A stretch of 64,000 nt of DNA from assembly GCF_038502225.1 (NCBI RefSeq), contig NC_091325.1, positions 32,644,514 through 32,708,513 of the forward strand, read 5' to 3'. The notes under the pieces were generated by a model, which did no database searches, had not been told where the DNA came from, and saw only the letters and a list, made by a program, of their open reading frames with translations. The translations under genes were made by a program, and so were the position numbers. Shown one piece after another: positions 28,057 to 40,766 of the stretch. The stretch comes from Cherax quadricarinatus. Taxonomy: Eukaryota > Arthropoda > Malacostraca > Decapoda > Parastacidae. Numbering within the stretch: the stretch's first letter is position 1; each line of letters opens with the position of its first letter.

Positions 28057-28769
28057 TCCGCCTCTGTGTGGACTCTAACTCCTTTTCCTTCCAAGGGAAA
28101 TATTATTCTCAAACCTTCGGTGTCGCTATGGGCTCTCCTCTCTCTCCTGTCCTTGCTAATCTTTACATGGAATACTTCGAGACTGTTCTTCTTCCTACCC
28201 TCGATGTGCAACCTTCACTCTGGCTCCGCTATGTGGATGATATCTTTGCTCTGTGGCCTCATGACTCCAGTCTCTTCCAACCTTTTCTTGAAGCTCTTAA
28301 TAATCTTGCCCCTTCCATTAAGTTTAAAGCTGAATGGGAATCTAATTCCTTGCTTCCTTTCCTTGATGTCCATGTCAACCGCTCAGATACAGGTTTTTCC
28401 TTTTCCGTTTACCGTAAACCTATGCACAGTGGCATGTACATTCACTACTTTTCCTATCATGCTTCCCCTGTCAAGAAAAGTGTTCTTATCTCCCTCTTTC
28501 TCCGTGCCCTCCGCATCTGTGATCCTCAGTTCCTTCCAGCAGAAATTTCCACTCTTCATAATTCGTTCTCCCGTCTTGGCTACCCTTCCCATTTCATAGA
28601 CTCTGCCCTCTCACGTGCTAAACGCAATTTCTTCTCTCCCAAACTCTCTACCCATGGGAACTCTTCTATCCTCTGCCTTCCCTACATTTCCGGTCTTTCT
28701 AATCTCAACAATTCTCTCCGTCCCTTAGACATCAAGCTTACCTTCCGCCAGACTAACTCTTCGCACTAA
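28020..28769 (+). pseudogene. Penelope-like element reverse transcriptase (5'-truncated)
   Basis: The frame encodes Penelope-type RT blocks: YSQTFGVAMGSPLSPVLANL, the catalytic RYVDDIFALWP, PFLDVHVNRSDTGFSFSVYR and KPMHSGMYIHYFSYH, then a region leading to the linker before the endonuclease. The N-terminal third of a Penelope-like RT is missing; the frame enters from the preceding unrelated RT at about 28,010-28,040. The frame stops at 28,769 just before the GIY-YIG domain, which continues in the +1 frame, so about one base has been lost near 28,745-28,760. Penelope-like elements use an RT related to telomerase together with a GIY-YIG endonuclease. Confidence 0.9.
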
Positions 28770-29151
28770 TCTCGTTCATACCTCTCCTCCCTCTACAGTT
28801 GTTCCTGGTGTCTACTCTATTTCTTGCTCCTCCTGTCCTCTTCAATACTTCGGAGAAACTGGTCGATCTCTCTCTGACAGACTTAGGGAGCACAAAAATA
28901 GTGTTAGGCTTGCCGACACTAACAATGCTCTTTTCTGTCACGTCAGAGATCATAACCATCCTATTGACTGGTCTTCTGCTAAAACTGTCTTCCCTACTTC
29001 CAACTCGAACAGTCGCCGTCTAGTTGAATCCTCTCTAATACACAACTTTCCTTGTATGAACCTTAGCCCTGGCTTCGTCTCTGTAGATGCCTTCCTCTCC
29101 CACTACATTGTAAAATTCTCCAAACTTCAGAACACCCGTGACTTAACCTGA
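28770..29151 (+). pseudogene. GIY-YIG endonuclease domain of the Penelope-like element
   Basis: Read in the frame of 28,801, the DNA encodes VPGVYSISCSSCPLQYFGET, then GRSLSDRLREHKNSVR, HVRDHNHPIDW and RRLVESSLIH, ending at a TGA at 29,149-29,151. This is the GIY-YIG nuclease signature (GVY...YFGETG, RLxEHK, E in RLVESSLI) with the CxxC insert typical of Penelope-like elements. It is separated from the RT only by a one-base frame change, so the two were one protein. Confidence 0.88.
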
Positions 29152-29424
29152 ATCCTCATTTTTTCTTCCTCTTCCCCTTTCCTCTTTCCTTTTCTCCTCT
29201 GTTGTCTTTCTCTCTCCTGTCTCGTGTTTCTGTTCCTTCTTCATTTATTTCACCACTTCCCCTTTCACGCACCTCTGTGCGCTTGCTCTCCCTCTGTGGG
29301 CATCTAGCTCTCTTGCAGTGCTCTCCTTCCTTTGTATTTGACTGGCTCGTCTTCCTTATTTCCCACTTCTACCACTACCACTACTACTACCTCTTCTTCT
29401 TCTACTACTACTACTACAACTACT
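29152..29424 (+). other. Pyrimidine-rich 3' region and (CTA)n tract of the Penelope-like element
   Basis: CT-rich sequence follows the GIY-YIG stop and grades into CCACTACTACTACC and (CTA)n at 29,370-29,423. No coding potential. A fold-back insertion interrupts the (CTA)n tract, which resumes at about 29,580. Confidence 0.7.
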
Positions 29425-29555
29425 GATGAAATTAAGACACATGTGCGGCGTCTGGTTGTCTTAGTTGTGGACGTTTCGCCATCCAGTGGCTGGCTGGATG
29501 GCGAAGCGTCTATGATGGGGATGCCCGGGTGTTGTGCATGTGTCTTAATTTCATC
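29425..29555. repeat. Fold-back element with hammerhead-like module
   Basis: Outer arms GATGAAATTAAGACACATGT (29,425) and the complementary ACATGTGTC..ATTTCATC sequence ending at 29,555 flank inner arms GACGTTTCGCCATCCAG (29,470-29,486) and CTGGATGGCGAAGCGTC (29,494-29,510). Read outward from the centre, each half gives GGATGGCGAARCGTC followed by a CATGTGTCTTA-like end, matching the modules at 43.5 and 48.3-49.1 kb. It sits inside a (CTA)n tract present on both sides. Confidence 0.75.
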
Positions 29556-29624
29556 TTGTCGGTATTATATACATTTCCTGTACTACTACTACTACTAGTA
29601 CTACTACTTCTACCACCACCTCTT

Positions 29625-29790
29625 CCTGCCTATATATAGCCGTCCTGCTCCCCCTCTGGTTAGTGTGACTTTGTCAATGGTCCAAGTCGGACCGAAACGT
29701 CGTCGTAAGCTTCTCTCTTTTATGTGCGGGTTATTTGTGTATCGTTCCAGTCACGGTATTGTGCCTTTTTTTGTTATTTAGAGTGTTTTT
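29625..29790 (+). repeat. Penelope-associated terminal module with hammerhead-like hairpins
   Basis: GGTCC (29,679-29,683), loop AAGTC, GGACC (29,689-29,693) and GAAAC (29,694-29,698) form a helix II-like hairpin plus GAAA box. A97-C98-G99, loop TCGT and C704-G705-T706 (last digits of 29,697-29,706) can form a 3-bp helix III ending in GTA. The expected CTGANGA box upstream is not intact (TTGTCAAT), so activity is unlikely. Downstream ATGTGCGGGTTATTTGTGT resembles the ends of the other modules. Confidence 0.55.
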
Positions 29791-30295
29791 CTATCAGAGT
29801 ATAAACCTTCTTTCAACACAGGTAAGAGAAACTCTAGACAATATTGACCATTAACCTTCGAAGCAATGGCTTATGTCTTATATAAAATTACAAGACTTTA
29901 ACAGGAAGGAGAATATTACTCCTTCTTAAGAAGGTTTATGTGTGCAGTAGTGGGACCTTGAACACACTGCCTGTGATCGCGGCCAATACCGACCACATCA
30001 AGTGGGTCACGGGTTCCAAACAACAGCGGGCATCAACCTCAGGCACCACAAAGAAACAATACTCTTGAATTATACAATGACAGTTACATATATATACATA
30101 TCAATGAAACCCCTACAAGACATATATGAATACACATACCTAATTCTCATTAGTTCAAAATACAGACATATGAGGAAAGATGAATAGGATAAAAATACAA
30201 CGATCCAATAACTTTGTTTTAGATAATAACGAAGATATTAGCATGTCAGTATTATAAAAATGATGAAATAAATACTTGGTAGCGTGACACCCACT
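29791..30295. other. Unassigned AT-rich spacer
   Basis: No gene, RNA or known repeat recognised. Short open frames here have no supporting features. Confidence 0.5.
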
Positions 30296-31433
30296 TTCAG
30301 TGAAAGTGTTAAAGGTTGTTGTTAATGGTACACACAGCATCTCTGCTCCCTCTCTAAGGACCCACGGAGAGATGTTGTCCGGTCCCTCTGCCTTTGATGT
30401 GTCAGATTCACCTAGCAGCTTCTTAACCTCCTCCTTGGTTGGAATATCCCTTGACTGTGTACCCCCTTATTTTGACTTCCCAGAGTCCTTTCTGTCTCCA
30501 GTGTAAATACTTCTTTGAGCCTCATGTTAAGCTCCTTATATAGTTCTTGGTCGTTTCTTCTGAGCTCCCCACCTTCCTTCCTCAACCTGCTTACCTGGTC
30601 CTTGACTGTTGTTTTCCTCCATATGTGGCTATACAACAGCTTCGGATCAGACTTGACTTTTGATGCTATGTCGTTTTCATACTTTTGCTGGGCCTCCTTC
30701 CTTATCTGTGCATACTCGTTTCTGTCTCTTCCACTAATCTCATCATTTTGCTGGGTCCTTTGTCTTCTGTACTTTTTCTATTCTGTAGCGCACATAGTTT
30801 TTGTCACCTTAGACTTTTGGCTGAACCAAAGACTAATTCTGGTTTTCCCGTTATTTCTGTTGCCTTCGAGAACAAACCTCTCCTCTGCCTCCTTGTATTT
30901 TGTTGTCACGTAGTACATCATTTCGTTTACTGATTTTCCTACCAGTTCTCTTTCCCATTAAACCTCTTACAGGAAGTTCCTCATGCCTGCATAGTCCTCC
31001 CTTTTGTAGTTTGGGTTTTCCCATCCTATTCCTGCCACCCTCTCCACGTGATCATTAGCTCCGAGGGGTCTTTCATATGTGATGCCTTCGATGTCCGAGC
31101 TACTCAAGTTGAATAAGAGATTCAGTCTTGCTTGTTTATCCTCACCTCTCCCTCTGGTACTGTCCCTAACATGTTGATGCAAGACGTTTTCCAGTACCAC
31201 ATCCATCATCTTGGCTCCCCATGTTTCGGGACCCTCATGTGGCTCCAGGTTTTCCCAATCAGTCTCCTTGTGATTGAAATCAACAATAACTAGTAACTTT
31301 GCTCTACCCTCATGAGCTCTTCTGGCCACCTCAGCTAGTGTATCCACCATTGCCCTGTTGCTCTGTTCATATTCTTCTCTTGGCCTCCTGCAGTTCTCTG
31401 GCGGGTTGTACATCACTGGAATGACTATCTTAT

Positions 31434-31436
<3 letters not shown>
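30296..31436 (-). mobile_element. AC-tail LINE, copy b (endonuclease to early RT)
   Basis: On the minus strand from 31,416 downward the DNA encodes MMYNPPENCRRPREEYEQSN, VDFNHKETDWEN (the GDxN-type catalytic motif of APE endonucleases, here with V before D), the ANDH motif, the endonuclease-RT linker, and the start of RT at about 30,350 (GPDNISPWVLREG), breaking at about 30,296. Several frameshifts are present. Its 5' end abuts the (TG)n tract at 31,437. It holds the half of the element missing from neighbouring copy c. Confidence 0.88.

Positions 31437-31503
<67 letters not shown>
31437..31503. repeat. (TG)n microsatellite at the 5' end of LINE copy b
   Basis: Pure TG dinucleotides, that is (AC)n in the sense of the adjoining LINEs. 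They are followed by about 60 bp of other sequence and then the 3' terminus of copy c. Confidence 0.97.
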
Positions 31504-31506
<3 letters not shown>

Positions 31507-31565
31507 TGTTTGTTAGTTACCATTTTGTCCTAGGCACATGTCGATTAGACACAGGCCTGTTGTGT

Positions 31566-33427
<1,862 letters not shown>

Positions 33428-33428
<1 letters not shown>

Positions 33429-33756
33429 CTTTTTGGAACAAAGGCAGGTGAGGTATGGGTTGATGTCAGTGATACTACCGGACCGATGGTCCTCTTTAAG
33501 CAAATGGTAGAGGTCATTCAGTGTCAAGGTTGGGTGGGCAGCAGGAATGTTTAGTGGTTGTGGTGGTAGTTGTGGCGGTGCTGCTGGATATAGTGAAGCA
33601 TTCAAGTTAGGAGTAATAGTAGTTGTGTAGCAGCCTTCATGTGTTAGCTGTGAAATGTCTGAAAGTTGTTGTTGTGGAGGAAGGGGCTGTTGTTATTTAG
33701 TTTTTACAACGACTGATATTGATTCTTTGTTGTAGTAAGGTAGTTGAGGTGATACA
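33428..33756. other. Unassigned spacer
   Basis: No feature recognised between the TG tract and the poly-A end of the long minus-strand LINE. It is GT-rich on the + strand and has no convincing reading frame. Confidence 0.5.
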
Positions 33757-33776
33757 ACTTTTTTTTTATATTTTAT
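33757..33776 (-). other. LINE 3' terminus with AATAAA and poly-A
   Basis: The + strand reads TTTTTTTTTATATTTTATTT, which on the minus strand is AAATAAAATA followed by a run of A. This fits a retrotransposed polyadenylated transcript end and sets the 3' limit of the long minus-strand LINE. Confidence 0.65.
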
Positions 33777-34465
33777 TTAAAACCAATACAGTTTAACATA
33801 AAAATAAATAAACAGTATGGATCTCAATCAAATTAACTGACATACGGATTGCACCTATATGCTGGCAAGATATTGCTGCCAAACATACAACAAGAACTTA
33901 CGGCAAGAACATAACTAAAAAAAATTACATGTCACAGGGTCATGAACTGACATATACACACATTCATTGATGAAAAACCTTGCATATATATAAATTGTAC
34001 ATATAACATGACATCTGACAAAGGCACAATACACTTGAACATAAAATATACAAAGAAGTTATATCTGTTAAATCCCATCCTTCGCATTAATCAAAAAACC
34101 AAAACCTAACATCATAATCTTACTAGAACATCTACATACGTATCCCTAACAATACAGCTTTACATATACCAACATACGAATAAACAGAAAAAGAAAACAG
34201 CTTAGAACACAATCACTGAAGCACAATACTGTTACAATAAACCCATATACATAATCTCAGACACAAATGGACTACGTCACTAAACTGTCTAGATATGTCT
34301 GCATACCATACAGACTAAAACTTAACATCAAGAACTTAGCACTGACACCAAACCGGTATCAGGGTACAGACCATAACTATAAACTTTAAAAAGAATCGAA
34401 TCAAACATATATAAAGTATTACATAACGTCTGACCCATGACAAAGGCTCAATACAATAGAAAGGG

Positions 34466-34470
<5 letters not shown>

Positions 34471-34543
<73 letters not shown>

Positions 34544-34603
34544 ACATACGCACACACACACACACACACACACATACACACATACACACACACACACACA
34601 CAC
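34471..34603. repeat. (AC)n microsatellite at the 5' end of LINE copy d
   Basis: CA repeat with TACACA and TACGCA interruptions, running directly into CACAGGTCTATAG, the left arm of the fold-back that begins copy d. Confidence 0.96.
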
Positions 34604-34686
34604 AGGTCTATAGTTTAGTGCCTCTTTTCTGTCTCCTTTTTAAAAAAGGAGACAGAAAAGAGGCACTAAACTATAGACCTGTGTCA
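34604..34686. repeat. Perfect 41-bp inverted repeat at the 5' end of LINE copy d
   Basis: The left arm from CACAGGTCTATAGTTTAGTG to CTCCTTTTT is followed by one A and then its exact reverse complement from AAAAAGGAGACAG to CTATAGACCTGTG. The right arm is normal LINE RT sequence; the left arm is a snap-back copy of it. It ends in the (AC)n tract. Confidence 0.93.
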
Positions 34687-35964
34687 TTGACGTGTATAGT
34701 ATGCAAAATTATGGAGAAGATTATCAGGAGGAGAGTGGTGGAGCACCTGGAACGGAACAGGAGTATAAATGCCAACCAGCACGGATTCACGGAAGGCAAA
34801 TCCTGTGTCACAAACCTTCTGGAGTTTTATGATAAAATAACAGAAGTAAGACAAGAGAGAGAGGGGTGGGTTGATTGCATCTTCTTGGACTGCAAGAAGG
34901 CCTTTGACACAGTTCCTCACAAGAGATTAGTGCAGAAGCTAGAGCATCAGGCGCATATAACAGGAAGGGCACTGCAATGGATCAGAGAATACCTGACAGG
35001 GAGGCAACAACGAGTCATGGTACGTAATGATGTATCACAGTGGGCACCTGTGACGAGCGGGGTCCCACAGGGGTCGGTCCTAGGACCAGTGCTATTTTTG
35101 GTAAATGTGAACGACATGACGGAAGGGATAGACTCAGAAGTGTCCCTGTTTGCAGATGATGTGAAGTTAATGAGGAGAATTAAATCTGATGAGGACCAGG
35201 CAGGACTTCAAAGAGACCTGGACAGACTGGACACCTGGTCCAGCAAATGGCTTCTCGAATTTAATCCTGCCAAATGCAAAGTCATGAAGATGGGGGAGGG
35301 GCACAGAAGACCACAGACAGAGTATAGGCTAGGTGGCCAAAGACTGCAAACCTCACTCAAGGAGAAGGATCTTGGGGTGAGTATAACACCGAGCATGTCT
35401 CCGGAAGCACACATCAATCAGATAACTGCTGCAGCATATGGGCGCCTGGCAAACCTGAGAACAGGATTCCGATACCTTAGTAAGGAATCATTCAAGACAC
35501 TGTACACCGTGTATGTCAGGCCCATACTGGAGTATGCAGCACCTGTTTGGAACCCGCACTTGATAAAGCACGTCAAGAAACTAGAGAAAGTACAAAGGTT
35601 TGCGACAAGGTTAGTTCCAGAGCTAAGGGGAATGTCCTATGAGGAAAGATTAAGGGAAATCGGCCTGACCACACTGGAGGACAGGAGGGTCAGGGGAGAC
35701 ATGATAACGACATATAAAATACTGCGTGGAATAGACAAGGTGGACAAAGACAGGATGTTCCAGGGAGGGGACACAGAAACAAGAGGCCACAATTGGAAGT
35801 TGAAGACACAAATGAGTCAGAGAGATAGTAGGAAGTATTTCTTCAGTCATAGAGTTGTAAGGCAGTGGAATAGCCTAGAAAATGACGTAGTGGAGGCAGG
35901 AACCATACACAGTTTTAAGACGAGGTTTGATAAAGCTCATGGAGCGGGGAGAGAGAGGGCCTAG
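34645..35964 (+). pseudogene. AC-tail LINE, copy d: intact RT to C-terminus frame, 5'-truncated
   Basis: A single uninterrupted frame of about 440 codons encodes the C-terminal two thirds of ORF2. RT blocks are [48 protein letters not shown] and SLFADDVKLMRR, then the thumb and C-terminal segment (YVRPILEYAAPVWNPH, FFSHRVVRQWNSLENDVVEA), ending in TAG at 35,962. There are no stops or frameshifts, so this copy is young. It lacks the endonuclease and early RT and cannot be autonomous. The apparent start codon lies in the inverted repeat and is not meaningful. The last 195 residues differ from copy e at 46.4-47.0 kb at only about two positions. Confidence 0.93.
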
Positions 35965-36004
35965 TAGCAACCGGTGAAGAGGCGGGGCCAGGAGCTAGGA
36001 CTCG

Positions 36005-36089
36005 ACCCCTGCAACCACAAATAGGTGAGTACAAATAGGTGAGTACACACACACACACACACACACGCACACACACACACACACGCACA
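36005..36089 (+). repeat. 3' terminus of AC-tail LINE copy d: tandem GGTGAGTAC then (AC)n
   Basis: AAATAGGTGAGTACAAATAG is a 14-bp motif present twice and followed by (AC)n with two CGCA interruptions. The same terminus is found, inverted, at copies a, c, e, h and i. It replaces a poly-A tail in this family. Confidence 0.92.
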
Positions 36090-36509
36090 AGCAATTTCAC
36101 AAAATCACATTAATCAGATGCACTGTATGCACAAAGCAAAACAGTACATAAGTATATCTCATCATGCAAAAACCCAGCACGTAACATAAATACCAACTAA
36201 AACACACTTCATGTCGCAAATAACTTATTACTCAAGAATCGTGTCATACAAGACTGATACACATCAAAATTATACATAAAAAAATCTACTATATTATAGC
36301 TACATTCTGAAAAGTGTTATATCTAACATAACGAGACCTTGAGCTCTATATCCACACTTGGATGCCATAAAGTCTCCATGAAAACCAGGAAACCTTTCCA
36401 AACCCACATTCACAACACTCTCACGACCCCCCCCCCAAAGGAGGCGAGCCCGCTGTAACCCCCTGACTCCCTCCCACCTATGAAAACCCCTTCACTCACT
36501 CATTATCAA

Positions 36510-39070
36510 TCACAGATTTATGAGAATCCCTAACGTTAGCATTCTATACCCCTCTGAGAAAGCCTGATCCCACCTCCTCCCATACAAATCTCTGTTACGA
36601 CACATCGTACGATAGAACGTTACCGCAAGAACCTTCCTTCTCTCCTCACTATCCCCTCTCCCCCTCATCACCCACGACATATATATATAATCTACCATGA
36701 TATAATCTAAAGCTCTTATGACACTCTCGTCTAACTCACCCATATCTAGACTTAAAGCACGCAAAACCGACACCCCACGGCCCCCCACCCTCTGCACCAA
36801 CCTACTTAACCAGCACCTAACCTCCTCTAGCCCTTCACAAAAGTAAACTACATGGAATGCAGTCTCATCCCCTCCACAGATACCACACCCCCCACCCTCT
36901 ACAACCTGTCTGTTTCGTAGTATCTCACCAGACGGAAGGATCCCATGCAGAAAACGAAACATTACCTCACTCGCCCGAGGGTTTAACTTCATTTTACTAA
37001 ATCTAAACCAAATACTCTTCCACGCATACATGGGGAACAAACCCTCAACTGGGACAACGCACCTACCTACAAGTAACCTACACAAAACCCTTATACGAAC
37101 CTTTCTCAGTTCCCTAACCAACATCACAGCCCTCAAAACGATTTCGCATTCCCTCAACTCCATTCCTCGATACCACATACCCAGCCTATCGTGTATCCTT
37201 CCCAACTGCCCCGCGTTTACACCCTCACGCAACACTTCCCATTTAATAAACACACATTTAGCCCTCCGTCTCAAATCCATCAACCCCAACCCACCCTGAC
37301 TTACAGGTAACATTACAACTTCCCTCCATAACCAATCACAACGTGAACCCCACAAAAATTTGTACACCCGTCTTAGAATCCCCGCAATCGCTGTCCCTGT
37401 AATTGGGAACACAGCTGCAACATGCCAAATCTTACTATACAATAAAATGTTTACGACTATGACTCTCTGTAAAAGAGTTAGGTGCTGGGGTCTCAGAACA
37501 CATAGATGCCCCACGATCCTTTCCAATAACCTATCTGAGTTTTCCTCCCGCGCCGCAACCATGTCATCCTTATAAATAATACCACAAATCTTTAAAGACA
37601 CCGCCCATTCTTTAACAACATTACATCTCCCCCCTACACCCCCCACCCAAGAACCCAACCCCATGCACCTTGACTTCACACTATTTACCTGCATACCAGT
37701 GGCACTTCCAAATAATTGCACAACCTCGTCCAACACTCCCATTGACATCCCTTCACGAATGAGAACAGTGGTGTCGTCAACATATCCAATTAAACCTGGC
37801 CAGGCCCTCCCACCCCCCACACTTCCCTCACATGGCGTACATAAGCTACGGTCAACCATTCTATAAAAGGGGTCCTGGAAACACGCAATCAATATTTGGG
37901 ACATGGGGCGTCCCTGTCTAAGGCCTCTACCCATTGCAATATCCCTCCCCATTCTCCCATTAATCTGTATCCTCATTTTCGCCCCCTTGTATAACGTATT
38001 TACCCACTCGACTATTTCCTCCCCAAAACACTGTCTCCTAAGTATAACCTGCAAAGCTCCACTTTCCACTCTATCATATGCTCCCTGCCAATCTAGAGCC
38101 AACAAAGCCGCCCCTCCAACCCCACCCTTAGCTTCCACAAAACTTCTCAGTATCCCATGTCCTTCAATCATCGACCTTCCCGGCAACCCAAACTGAGATT
38201 TTGACACGACCTTTCCCACAACACATTTGAACCTATTACCTAAAATTTTTGCGAACACCTTGTAGTCTGCACACATCAGTGATATGGCTCGGTACTCCCG
38301 AAGGGTGGGCTGCCCCTTGACCTTCGGGACCAACACTTCAACTGCTGTTACCTGTTTCTCCCCCAACTTCCCCTTCTCTTTCATACGATTAAATAACCTA
38401 ACTATAAATCCCCTTATTAACGTCCAATGTTGTAAATAAAATTCTACTGGGAGACCGTCAATACCCGGCGCTTTCCCCTTCCTCATTCCCCTTAACGCAT
38501 TCTCTATTTCCGCTGCCGTAATAGTCCCACCTAAAGCCTTTCTATCACTATTTCCTAAATTACACGTCACATACGTACACACCTTGTCCAACGCCATGTC
38601 ACCCACCCCCCACTGTTCCAGTACTTCTCGTACCAAGCCTCCGCATACGCACACATCCCCTTCGTGGTTCGTATCTCCTGCCCTGCTCTATAATTCCCAA
38701 CCATCTCCGTTACCTCTAAACATGGGATAGCTCTCACCGCCTGCCTTTGCTTTTGATGCCGCAAAACACACGCTGACGGCTTGTCGCCCCAAAGCACTTC
38801 TTCCACCCCTGCCTGCACCCTTACAGCTTGAAACCTTTCATTTTGCAACACCCTCAACCTCCCCTTTATTTCAGCTATTTCATCCATAGGAAAATTATTC
38901 CCACCCACCCCCCGTCCATAGCAACCTCTTAACCTATCCTCTAAATAGTTAGCCAGTCCATATTTTAAATTATTAATACGTTTTCCTTCTCTCACATAAA
39001 ACTTTGTAATCCTTTCCTTTGCAACACTATCCCACCATGTCACAATGTCATCCACTCCCTGTTCTCCCAC
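36510..39070 (-). pseudogene. Tx1/L1-like LINE ORF2: linker, reverse transcriptase and C-terminal domain
   Basis: Two overlapping frames (39,070-38,567 and 38,654-36,510) together encode the linker and RT. RT features are RKGKAPGIDGLPVEFYL, REYRAISLMCADYKVFAKIL, QFGLPGRSMIEGHGI, ALDWQGAYDRVE (catalytic Asp), GRGLRQGRPMSQ (usually GxRQGCPLSP), GLIGYVDDTTVLI (YVDD), and the downstream MQVNSVKSRCMGLG region, followed by a CCHC-like cysteine cluster (CGICGGDETAFHVVYFC, about residues 600-615 of the longer frame). The frame change near 38,600-38,650 and the altered PxSP block indicate decay. It ends at TGA/TAA near 36,510, before the 3' UTR. Confidence 0.87.
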
Positions 39071-39135
39071 ACTAAGCTCCCTCCATAGGACTGAAAACCC
39101 CTCCTACCCCTCCTCATCACCTAACACACTTATAT

Positions 39136-39867
39136 TTAATTTCCAATAACTTCTATATATGTCCGCCAGTGTCTCCCACCCAACCTCCATACCCACTGCC
39201 CTATGTCTGACATTGTAGCCTCCACAGTACTGGAAGATTTCACATCCACTCCCTGAGAAAGGTACACTCTATCTAGTCTCGCAGCATATCCACTCCTAAT
39301 GAACGTATATTCAGTCTCCCCCCCCCCGAAGGCATCACGTAACCTAACATACCTTAATAAATCCCTAAGAGCCACAGACATATATCCAGCCCCTTTTGGG
39401 TCCACATCAGCCACCCTGATTACACTATTCCAGTCCCCACCAACTATCGCCACCTCTGGCAGTGCACTTAAGAAAAACACAAGATCCTCACACACAAAAT
39501 CATTCTTTACCTTGATGTTATTTTCTGCCGGCGCATACACACTCACAAAAGACACACGCTTACCCATCCACCACCCATCCACACGCAACACCCTCCCTCC
39601 CCCTCCTCCCTCGCTTCTCTGCAAAACAAACGGGCTCGTCTCCCTTATTAAAATTCCCACACCACCTTTTAGACGGGGAGATGGCAGGGTAACTACTCGA
39701 AATCCTGCCACCTCCAACACCCTACCCTCTTTAAAATTGTGCTCCTGCAGGAACACAACATCCACTCTAGATTTATTCAGGAAATTAAGAAACCAATTTC
39801 TCTTCATACCGCTACATAACCCATTAACATTTACAGACATACACCTAAGGCCTATTAAAGTTTCCAC
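39136..39867 (-). pseudogene. Tx1/L1-like LINE ORF2: APE endonuclease
   Basis: The frame begins METLIGLRCMSVNVNGLCSG and has the APE endonuclease order: NVNG (Asn), VVFLQEHN (Glu), KGGVGILIR, VSVYAPAEN, VGGDWNSV (Asp and Asn of GDxN), then YTFIRSGYAARLDRVYLS (the YTF..S..SRLDRxY motif). It closes before the SDH-type histidine (TMSDIGQW), so that catalytic His is lost or frameshifted. Followed by the linker at 39,070. It overlaps the end of ORF1 by a few bases, the usual ORF1/ORF2 arrangement. Confidence 0.87.
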
Positions 39868-40766
39868 CCCTGCTTCCTCTCATCACTCTTTACAACTCCA
39901 GAGCTTGAATTTAAGTTTGACACCTTCAGAGTGCTCTCTTTCCCTCCCCCCTTCTTCCGGTGCCTCCTATCATGGCTACCACCACCTACACCACTACCTT
40001 CACACTTCACCTCAGTCTGTTTCCCAGGCCTTTGTGCAGGCGTAAGGACGTCATCAGAATCTGACGTAGCCGCCCTCTTTCTCGTGATAGTCATGTTACA
40101 CATATCTTGGTCAGATGTTGCCTCTCGATGAACCTCCACCTCTACCTGAGAATGGTTTAATGATTCAACAGACGCCTCCAAACCACCATCACGTCCCAAA
40201 TTATCATGTCTCCGACTTTCTGGAAGCGACGGCTCTCCGATGACACCACGCTCAGATGTAACGTCCCTCTCTGGTGGTGACAAAGTCTTCAACACCTCCA
40301 CCAATTCTTCTTCAATCTCGAGAACCTTCTCCTGTAATTGCTGCTCCTCCTTATCCACAGGAGACGATACCTGATCAGGCAGCTGGGGGCGGGACTCCAA
40401 CTCACCGCCAGTCCTGTGTGCCCGATCCACTATCTCGCTCCACAAAACACCACGCCCTCCATCCGATGTTTGTTTTTTACCTGCCACCTTTGAAGCAGGG
40501 GCTGCGACATCCACCACAGGTCCAGGCACACGTCTTCGCTTGTCACAGGTCGCCGCTATGTGATCATACTCACCACATAGGCGGCATGTACGTCGTTGTC
40601 CTGGGTACATTACCATTACCTGCGTCCTGAAATCTTGTAGATACACATAGGACGGTATTGGGTGCCTCAACGTCATATTGAGGTTGAAAGAACCCTCTGG
40701 ATAACCAGCATAGGCACCTGCCACCCACGAGACATGTGGGACGGTGCATAATGCACCGTCCCACAT
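39855..40766 (-). pseudogene. Tx1/L1-like LINE ORF1, C-terminal part with CCHC knuckle
   Basis: This frame encodes the middle and end of ORF1. A zinc knuckle CRLCGEYDHIAATC (CX2CX4HX4C) lies at about residues 61-74, preceded by GSFNLNMTLRHPIPSYVYLQ and followed by a long polar, low-complexity tail. ORF1 proteins of LINEs bind the element RNA. The upstream part of ORF1 continues in another frame (40,673-41,131), and the two frames overlap across a perfect palindrome at 40,729-40,771. Confidence 0.8.
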
